Shown here one piece after another: positions 22,193-26,862 of a stretch of DNA of 26,862 bases. Numbering within the stretch: position 1 is the first letter of the stretch; every line of letters starts with the position of its first letter. The DNA is from an uncultured Eubacteriales bacterium. Lineage in GTDB: Bacteria; Bacillota; Clostridia; Oscillospirales; Oscillospiraceae. Location of the stretch: the NCBI GenBank assembly GCA_902496595.1, contig CABVBV010000011.1:1-26862 (forward strand), read 5' to 3'. The notes under the pieces were generated by a model that saw only the letters and a list, made by a program, of their open reading frames with translations, did not search any database and was not told where the DNA came from. The position numbers and the translations under genes are program-made.

Positions 22193-23055
22193 TCGCTCCA
22201 CCTCCTCTTTTCAAGAGACTGGACGCTGCGGAAGACGAATACCGCCGCGACGGAGATGAGATATACGACGGAGCGCAGGTCGAAAACGCCCTCAATGAAG
22301 CCGTAGAAGCGGTCGAATAGCGAGAGCTGCTCCATTACCGCCGGGAACAGGCCCTCAAAGGCAGAGCTGTCGACGATAAAAGACACGAGCAGGGCGCCTT
22401 CTAGTATCGCCATCAACACGATGGAGGCGAAGTCCGAGCGGGTCATGAGCTTGAAGAGCGCACCGATGAGCAGTACCAGCACCGTGAAAGCCGCGAGAGA
22501 GCCGGAGGCGGAGGAGTAGGCGTAGGAGGCAAGGCTCGTTATAAAGTAGTTCAGCAGCATGACGATAAAGCAGAGTCCTGCCGCCACAGCCTGGCTCTCT
22601 GTGATGGAGGAAATGAACATACCTATCGCGATAAGCGCCGCCCCGAGCAGATAGAAGCCCAGGATGGCGGAATATGCAGCGGGCAGCCACACATTTCCGA
22701 ATGCCCTCAGCAGAAGCGGGTAGAAGCATATGACGAGCACAGGCAGAGCAAAAACCGTGAGCAGAGCCAGATACTTGCCCAGAACGACCTTCGTCATGCT
22801 GATCGGCAGAGAGTACAGCAGCTGATCCGTCTTCTGACGTTTTTCTTCCGCTATGATCTTCATGGTGAGTATCGGCACTGTGACCAGGAACACGAAGCTC
22901 ATGCCGCCGAGGACATACTCGAAGTTCGTGTACCCGCCGCGGAGGTTGTAGGCCATCATGTAGATGCCCGCGAAGAGCAGCACAAAGGCCCCGAAGACCC
23001 AGCCCGTTACGTTCGTGAAATACGAGGATACCTCGTGCTTGTAAACGGCGCTCAT
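22189..23055 (-). CDS. gldF: ABC transporter permease, GldF/ABC-2 type
   Basis: A 288-residue permease with six hydrophobic helices. It begins MSAVYKHEVSSYFTNVTGWV, a typical GldF/NosY-type N-terminus in which the permease starts with an amphipathic segment. PILTMKIIAEEKRQKTDQLL after the second helix is the conserved ABC-2 cytoplasmic motif. Its ATG overlaps the ATPase stop as ATGA and GGAGG lies upstream, so subunits are translated together. Substrate unknown. Confidence 0.93.
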   Translation of the reverse strand: MSAVYKHEVSSYFTNVTGWVFGAFVLLFAGIYMMAYNLRGGYTNFEYVLGGMSFVFLVTVPILTMKIIAEEKRQKTDQLLYSLPISMTKVVLGKYLALLTVFALPVLVICFYPLLLRAFGNVWLPAAYSAILGFYLLGAALIAIGMFISSITESQAVAAGLCFIVMLLNYFITSLASYAYSSASGSLAAFTVLVLLIGALFKLMTRSDFASIVLMAILEGALLVSFIVDSSAFEGLFPAVMEQLSLFDRFYGFIEGVFDLRSVVYLISVAAVFVFRSVQSLEKRRWSE

Positions 23056-24008
23056 GCCTCGTCATCCTCCTTCCTGTCCCCGGTCAGCTCGATGAAGATG
23101 TCCTCGAGGCTGGCCCTGGTGGTGTCCATGCGCAGGAGCGGCAGGCCGGCGCGGCTGAAGATGCGGAAACACTCGCGGCAGATTCCCTCGCCGTCGCTCG
23201 TCTCCGTCTCGAGCCTGATGCCGCACTTGGCCTCGGAGATGGGCTCTGCACGGAGGGCCGTGACGTTGGCAAGCCCGCCCAGGAGCCTCTGAGCCTCCTC
23301 GACAGAGCACTCGGCCGTGAGTTCCACCGTCGCCGTGCCGGCAAAGAGACGCTCGAGATTTTCCGCCGTGTCGCAGGCCACGAGTTTGCCCTTGGAAATG
23401 ATGAGGATGGTCTGGCAAACCGCCTGGACTTCGGAGAGAATGTGACTGCTGAGAATAACCGTGTGTTCACGGCCCAGGTCTTTTATCAGGTCGCGTATCT
23501 CAATTATCTGGATGGGGTCGAGGCCAACGGTGGGCTCGTCGAGGATGACCACCTTGGGGTCGCCGAGCAGGGCCTGAGCTATGCCCACGCGCTGGCGATA
23601 GCCTTTGGAGAGGTTCTTGATGAGCCGGTTGGAGACGTCGGCCGTTTGGGTGACGGACATGACCCTCTCGATCTGTTCTTCGAGCTTCGTTCCGCGCAGC
23701 CCCTTTGCCATCCCGACGAAATGCAGATACTCCGCGGGAGTCCGGTCGAGATAGAGCGGCGGCTGTTCGGGCAGGTAGCCGAGTAACTTCTTGGCCTCGT
23801 AGGAGTCCTCAAAGATGTCGTGGCCGTCTATCCTGACGTCGCCGGAACTGGCGGCGAGACAGCCGGTCATGATGTTCATTGTCGTGGATTTCCCGGCTCC
23901 GTTTGGGCCGAGAAAGCCGTAGATCTGCCCGTCCTCAATTGTGAAACTGAGGTCGGACACCGCTGTGTGAGCGCCGTAGCGCTTGGTCAGATGACTTACT
24001 TCGATCAA
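23052..24008 (-). CDS. gldA: ABC transporter ATP-binding protein, GldA type
   Basis: A 318-residue ATPase. Walker A GPNGAGKST (34-42), Q-loop YLPEQPPLY (78-86), signature LSKGYRQR (133-140), Walker B VVILDEPT (153-160) and switch LSSHILSEV are intact. After residue 215 comes a C-terminal regulatory domain of the DUF4162 kind found in ABC-2 exporters. It powers the GldF/GldG complex. The start is TTG 24008 with a GAAGGGGGT site upstream; no ATG fits before Walker A. The 75-base gap to the histidine kinase gene contains a small AGCATCAGATGCT inverted repeat but no convincing promoter. Confidence 0.94.
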   Translation of the reverse strand: MIEVSHLTKRYGAHTAVSDLSFTIEDGQIYGFLGPNGAGKSTTMNIMTGCLAASSGDVRIDGHDIFEDSYEAKKLLGYLPEQPPLYLDRTPAEYLHFVGMAKGLRGTKLEEQIERVMSVTQTADVSNRLIKNLSKGYRQRVGIAQALLGDPKVVILDEPTVGLDPIQIIEIRDLIKDLGREHTVILSSHILSEVQAVCQTILIISKGKLVACDTAENLERLFAGTATVELTAECSVEEAQRLLGGLANVTALRAEPISEAKCGIRLETETSDGEGICRECFRIFSRAGLPLLRMDTTRASLEDIFIELTGDRKEDDEA

Positions 24009-24083
24009 GGCAATACCCCCTTCCAGGCCAGCGTAGCATCAGATGCTGAAGCAAGCCTGAAACGGGGGTACCTAAAACGTAAA

Positions 24084-25286
24084 CTAATTTTGAACTTTGA
24101 GTCTGACGCAGAACCTGTTGCCGCCCTCGATGGCCTCGGCCCATATCCTGCCCCTGTGCGCTTCGACTATGCCTCTGGCGATCGCGAGGCCCAGCCCATA
24201 GCTGTCTCCGGCCCTGGACTTGTCGGCACGGTAGAAGCGCTTGAAGATGTCCCGAAGTTCTGCCGGCCCCAGCGGGTCACCGCTGTTTTCCACCGTCAGC
24301 AGACAGCTCCCGCGCCCCTGGCGCCTCAGCCTCACCAGCGCATGGCCGTGCGCTGATGCGTACTTCTGGGCGTTGTCGAGAAGGATGCCGACGCATTGGG
24401 AGAGCCTCGCCGCGTCGCCCTTGACGACGATGCCCGGCTCCACCTCGCACTCGAGCGAGAGCCCGCGCTCGTAGAAAAGAGGCTCGAAGGGCAGCACGGC
24501 CTCGGATACCAGACGGCTGAAGTTCAGCGCCGCAAAGCTCTGAGCAGGCAGCCCGTCGTCCACACGCGCAAGCTCCAGCAGGCTTTCGACAAGGCCGCGC
24601 ATCCGCCTGGACATGACCAGGATGTTGGAGCCCAGCCTGTCCCTCATCACCGCGTCTTCTCCCGCCTCCTGAAGCAGCTCGGCGTTGCTGAGTATGACGG
24701 TGAGCGGGGTCTTGAGCTCGTGCGAGGCGTCCGCCACGAACTGCCTCTGCCTGTCCCATGCCAGGGCCACGGGCTTCACGGCCCACCGGGCGAGGAGCAG
24801 GCTCAGCAGCAGAAAGGCGCAGAAGCTCAGACTTCCGATGACGGCGCAGTTCTTTGCAAGACCGGCCATCACGCTCCGCTCGCTGGACATATCCGCGAAG
24901 ACCAGATACTCCGAGCCATGGGCCCAGACCCGGCAGAAGCGCAGACCGTAGTCCTCGAGCACGCCCAGGTTCTCACCTTCGCTCAGACTGGTGAGCGTCT
25001 CGAGCAGCTCGGAATCTGTGAGGTCGTAGTAGCCGCCCCAGCTGGAGATTATGCTCCCGTCCCTGTCCAGCTCAAGCACGAAGTACGGCAGCCTGAGCCC
25101 GTCCGGAGCCTCATCCGGCCCGCCGAGACGCATGGGTTCCTGCGCCACCGCCTGCATCATGCCGAGGCTTTCTCGCTCGAGGTTCCGACTTGTGAAGTAA
25201 AAGACCATCGCAAATATCGCGAATAGCATGATCGTCACGATGACCATGACGATCGATACGAACTTGAGCCTCAGCCGGCGTATCAA
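24084..25286 (-). CDS. Two-component sensor histidine kinase
   Basis: A 400-residue membrane kinase. TM1 (8-32) and TM2 (148-168) enclose an extracytoplasmic sensor of about 115 residues. The dimerisation box FVADASHELKTPLTVI holds the phosphoacceptor H189. The ATPase domain has an N-box around D304-N305-A-Q-K-Y, a G1 region with N334-S-G336 (usual D replaced by N), FKRFYRADKS and GLGLAI. No clear HAMP domain separates TM2 from the H-box. The start is TTG 25286, overlapping the regulator stop, with GGAGGT 9 bases upstream; a later ATG would remove half of TM1. It pairs with the adjacent regulator. Confidence 0.94.
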   Translation of the reverse strand: MIRRLRLKFVSIVMVIVTIMLFAIFAMVFYFTSRNLERESLGMMQAVAQEPMRLGGPDEAPDGLRLPYFVLELDRDGSIISSWGGYYDLTDSELLETLTSLSEGENLGVLEDYGLRFCRVWAHGSEYLVFADMSSERSVMAGLAKNCAVIGSLSFCAFLLLSLLLARWAVKPVALAWDRQRQFVADASHELKTPLTVILSNAELLQEAGEDAVMRDRLGSNILVMSRRMRGLVESLLELARVDDGLPAQSFAALNFSRLVSEAVLPFEPLFYERGLSLECEVEPGIVVKGDAARLSQCVGILLDNAQKYASAHGHALVRLRRQGRGSCLLTVENSGDPLGPAELRDIFKRFYRADKSRAGDSYGLGLAIARGIVEAHRGRIWAEAIEGGNRFCVRLKVQN

Positions 25287-25954
25287 GACTCGTGTACCTC
25301 CAGATGATAGCCGAGCATCCTGATGGCTTCAATGCTGAGGTTGGAGCCGATGGCTCTGAGCTTTTTTCTGAGGAACCCGACGTAGACTTCAACGTTGTTT
25401 TCCCCAGCGTTCGTATCGTAGCCCCAGACCCTGGTGAGTATCGTCTCCTTCTTGATGCTCCGGCCCTGCATCTGCAAGAGGAGACGCATGACGTCGAACT
25501 CCCTGGCGGAGAGGCGTATCGTTGTCGCGGCGCTGAGAGTGTAGCCCGTTAGGTCTAGGCTGGTGTTGCCGTAGCTGAGTTGGTCTATCTGCGCGCCCTG
25601 CCTCCTTAGCAGGGCGTTTATGCAGGCCAGCAGCTCTCGGTTGTCGAACGGCTTCGTGAGATAGTAGTCCGCTCCTGCGTTCAGCCCGTCGATGCGGTCG
25701 GTCACGCCGCCCTTGGCAGTGAGCATGAGGATGGGGGTAGCCACACGTTTGGCCCTAACTCTCCGGGCAAGGGAGAAGCCGTCCAGCCCGGGCATCATAA
25801 CGTCGAGTATGAGCAGATCGTAAACCCCGGTCTCGGCGTAGTCTGCACCGCTCTCTCCGTCGAATACCAGCTCCACATCGAAGCCCCGCAGCTCCAGAAG
25901 AGTCTTTAGACCCTCTGCAAGCAGTTTCTCATCTTCAACTATGAGTATTTTCAT
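25283..25954 (-). CDS. OmpR-family response regulator
   Basis: A 223-residue regulator. The receiver domain (1-118) has acidic E7-D8-E9 in MKILIVEDEK, phosphoacceptor D51 in LLILDVMMPG, T79 in MLTAKGG and K101 in YLTKPF. The winged-helix DNA-binding domain (125-220) has IRLSAREFDVMRLLLQMQG, WGYD and VEVYVGFLRKKLR. The frame stays open upstream to 26380, but MKILIVEDE at 25954 is the normal start. It is cotranscribed with the kinase (4-base overlap) and by position may control the downstream Gld-type ABC operon. Confidence 0.95.
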   Translation of the reverse strand: MKILIVEDEKLLAEGLKTLLELRGFDVELVFDGESGADYAETGVYDLLILDVMMPGLDGFSLARRVRAKRVATPILMLTAKGGVTDRIDGLNAGADYYLTKPFDNRELLACINALLRRQGAQIDQLSYGNTSLDLTGYTLSAATTIRLSAREFDVMRLLLQMQGRSIKKETILTRVWGYDTNAGENNVEVYVGFLRKKLRAIGSNLSIEAIRMLGYHLEVHES

Positions 25955-26012
25955 ATCAATCACCCGGATACAGCATACATTACCATGCTTAAGCGAACCT
26001 GAAAAAAACCGC

Positions 26013-26041
26013 TTGCAATGCGCGGAAGAGGAAAATATAAT
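26013..26041 (+). promoter_or_regulatory. SigA-type promoter of the small membrane-protein gene
   Basis: TTGCAA (26013-26018), a 17-base spacer and TATAAT (26036-26041). It lies between the divergent response-regulator gene and the 26067 gene, so a regulator site here could affect both. Ribosome binding site GGGGGTG follows about 12 bases downstream. Confidence 0.85.
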
Positions 26042-26066
26042 TGAGAAAAGACCGGGGGTGCAGAAG

Positions 26067-26318
26067 ATGAAAAAGAATAAGGTCTCGGCGAGGGGCAAAC
26101 TCATGTTTCTCGTGTTCGGCTTGCTCTGGTACCCAGCGATACTGTTCATCATTGCGGAAAGGCTCGGCGGCGGCCGAGGAACGGAGCCGACAGATGCGGC
26201 TGTCGCCGTGTTTATAGTTCTGTTGGCGGCAGGGGAGCTCGCCATAGCAGCCGCAGCATTCATCGGCTGGAGACGGCATAGGAAAAAACAGGACGAAGAA
26301 CAGGAAAAACAGAGCTGA
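26067..26318 (+). CDS. Small two-helix membrane protein, uncharacterised
   Basis: An 83-residue protein with a basic start (MKKNKVSARGK), helix 1 (about 11-30, LMFLVFGLLWYPAILFIIAE), a short GGGRGTEPTD loop, helix 2 (about 43-67) and a highly charged RRHRKKQDEEQEKQS tail. It has its own strong promoter and a terminator-like hairpin, so it is a monocistronic gene divergent from the two-component system. The in-frame upstream codon at 25941 lies before the promoter and is rejected; GGGGGTG precedes ATG 26067. Function unknown. Confidence 0.82.
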   Translation: MKKNKVSARGKLMFLVFGLLWYPAILFIIAERLGGGRGTEPTDAAVAVFIVLLAAGELAIAAAAFIGWRRHRKKQDEEQEKQS

Positions 26319-26347
26319 GCCGGGCGCCGGAACGCCCGGCTCAGCTC
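26312..26347 (+). terminator. GC-rich terminator-like hairpin
   Basis: Perfect 15-base arms (26312-26326 and 26333-26347) with loop CCGGAA. The left arm overlaps the end of the 26067 gene. No T-run follows, so termination may be weak or factor-assisted. Confidence 0.65.
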
Positions 26348-26450
26348 AGCTTCCGGAGGAAGGTTTTCAGCGACGCACACCCGCGAAACTCTGCATGGCT
26401 TGGGAAAAGACCGGATATCTGTTGGTTTTTAAGAAAATTTATAAAAATGG

Positions 26451-26479
26451 TTGCAAAACGATTTACAAGTGAATATAAT
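26451..26479 (+). promoter_or_regulatory. SigA-type promoter of the LacI-family gene
   Basis: TTGCAA (26451-26456), a 17-base spacer and TATAAT (26474-26479), within an AT-rich 170-base gap. Transcription should begin near 26486, leaving a leader of about 34 bases. The hexamers and spacer length are the same as at 26013-26041. Confidence 0.87.
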
Positions 26480-26519
26480 AAATTTAAGTAATCTAAACTA
26501 AAGTGATTTAGGTGAGTTT

Positions 26520-26862
26520 ATGAAAACCAGCAATAAGCCGAGCGTGAAGCGTATAAGCGAGCTGACGGGCTTTTCTCCGGCGACGGTGTCGAACGCCCTT
26601 AACATGAAGCGCGGCGTAAACAAGGAGACGGCGGAGCGTATCTTTCAGGTGGCGGGAGAGTTGGGCTATTTCACCGGCTCGAAGAGCCTGAAGAGCATCA
26701 AGTTCGTCCAGTTCAGGAGAAACGGCGGTATCATAGACGACAGCCCCTTCCATCCCGCGGTCATCGAGGGCGTGGAAGAGGCGGCCCGGGAGAACGGGCT
26801 GGCAACCATCTACATCCGGCTCAACTATTCCGCGCCGGACTATGCCGAGCAGGTGAGCCAGA
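26520..26862 (+). CDS. LacI-family transcriptional regulator (3' end beyond the right edge)
   Basis: The frame starts at ATG 26520 (AGGTGA upstream) and is open to the window edge, giving 114 residues. The N-terminal LacI helix-turn-helix is clear: SVKRISELTGFSPATVSNAL (residues 9-28) and NKETAERIFQVAGELGYF. It is followed by the start of the periplasmic-binding-protein-like effector domain (IKFVQFRRNG, then FHPAVIEGVEEAARENGLAT). Such proteins respond to sugars or related ligands and usually regulate an adjacent catabolic operon; that operon would lie to the right and is not visible. Confidence 0.93.
   Translation, partial: MKTSNKPSVKRISELTGFSPATVSNALNMKRGVNKETAERIFQVAGELGYFTGSKSLKSIKFVQFRRNGGIIDDSPFHPAVIEGVEEAARENGLATIYIRLNYSAPDYAEQVSQ

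Noticed and set aside
24396..25226. Plus-strand frame of 276 codons opposite the histidine kinase
   Set aside because: The kinase motifs on the minus strand are complete; the antisense product is biased in Q, H, P and E.
25941..26066. Upstream extension of the small membrane-protein gene at 26067
   Set aside because: It would begin before the mapped TTGCAA-TATAAT promoter and overlap the response-regulator start.
25955..26380. Upstream extension of the response regulator
   Set aside because: The receiver domain begins at the normal MKILIVEDE. The extension runs back through a divergent promoter and gene and has no domain.
26508..26753. Minus-strand frame opposite the LacI-family gene
   Set aside because: The plus strand encodes an unmistakable LacI helix-turn-helix with its own promoter and ribosome binding site.

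Overview
The window is chromosomal DNA of a GC-rich Gram-positive anaerobe, most likely a gut Clostridia (Oscillospiraceae-like) lineage. I infer this from the comEC-holA-rnmV-nrdR neighbourhood, RNase M5, strong AGGAGG-type ribosome binding sites, GldA/F/G plus DUF4340 transport genes, and frequent TTG/GTG starts. Genus cannot be fixed from the sequence. No gene-free stretch exceeds 300 bases; the longest gaps are about 170-200 bases and are annotated below.

Region 1 (1-6349) is the integrase-proximal end of a prophage or phage-like integrated element; its other end lies left of the window. A leftward early operon (small XRE regulator, second HTH protein, excisionase-like protein with an AT-hook motif, replication initiator, DnaB-type helicase, partial phage protein) is read from a strong promoter at 3462-3490. 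A palindromic operator lies in that promoter's spacer and a second lies 31 bp away. Rightward lie a CI-like repressor, a membrane-anchored protein with a HIRAN-like C-terminus, and a tyrosine integrase. A cluster of three repeats plus an AT-rich stretch inside the initiator gene looks like the element's replication origin. The element ends at a displaced 3' half of tRNA-Val(CAC) followed by that tRNA's terminator.

Region 2 (6423-12057) holds housekeeping genes: comEC from a consensus promoter, holA, rnmV, a convergent small membrane protein, nrdR, a GNAT acetyltransferase and a DUF3784-like membrane protein. Region 3 (12058-13355) is a fluoride riboswitch with an overlapping terminator controlling a CLC-F fluoride/proton antiporter.

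Region 4 (13437-19185) is the most unusual part. It is a tight four-gene cluster with partner-switching logic: a STAS anti-sigma-factor antagonist-like protein, a MATE-family transporter fused to an RsbW/SpoIIAB-like ATPase domain, an unusual GNAT-like protein, and a membrane Cache-HAMP-PP2C phosphatase that also carries an anti-sigma-kinase-like ATPase domain. No sigma factor is present in the window.

Region 5 (19308-25954, minus strand) is an OmpR-type response regulator and histidine kinase followed by a GldA/GldF/GldG/DUF4340 ABC-transporter operon whose internal junctions are all 4-base ATGA overlaps. Region 6 (26013-26862) holds a small two-helix membrane protein and the start of a LacI-family regulator cut by the window edge.
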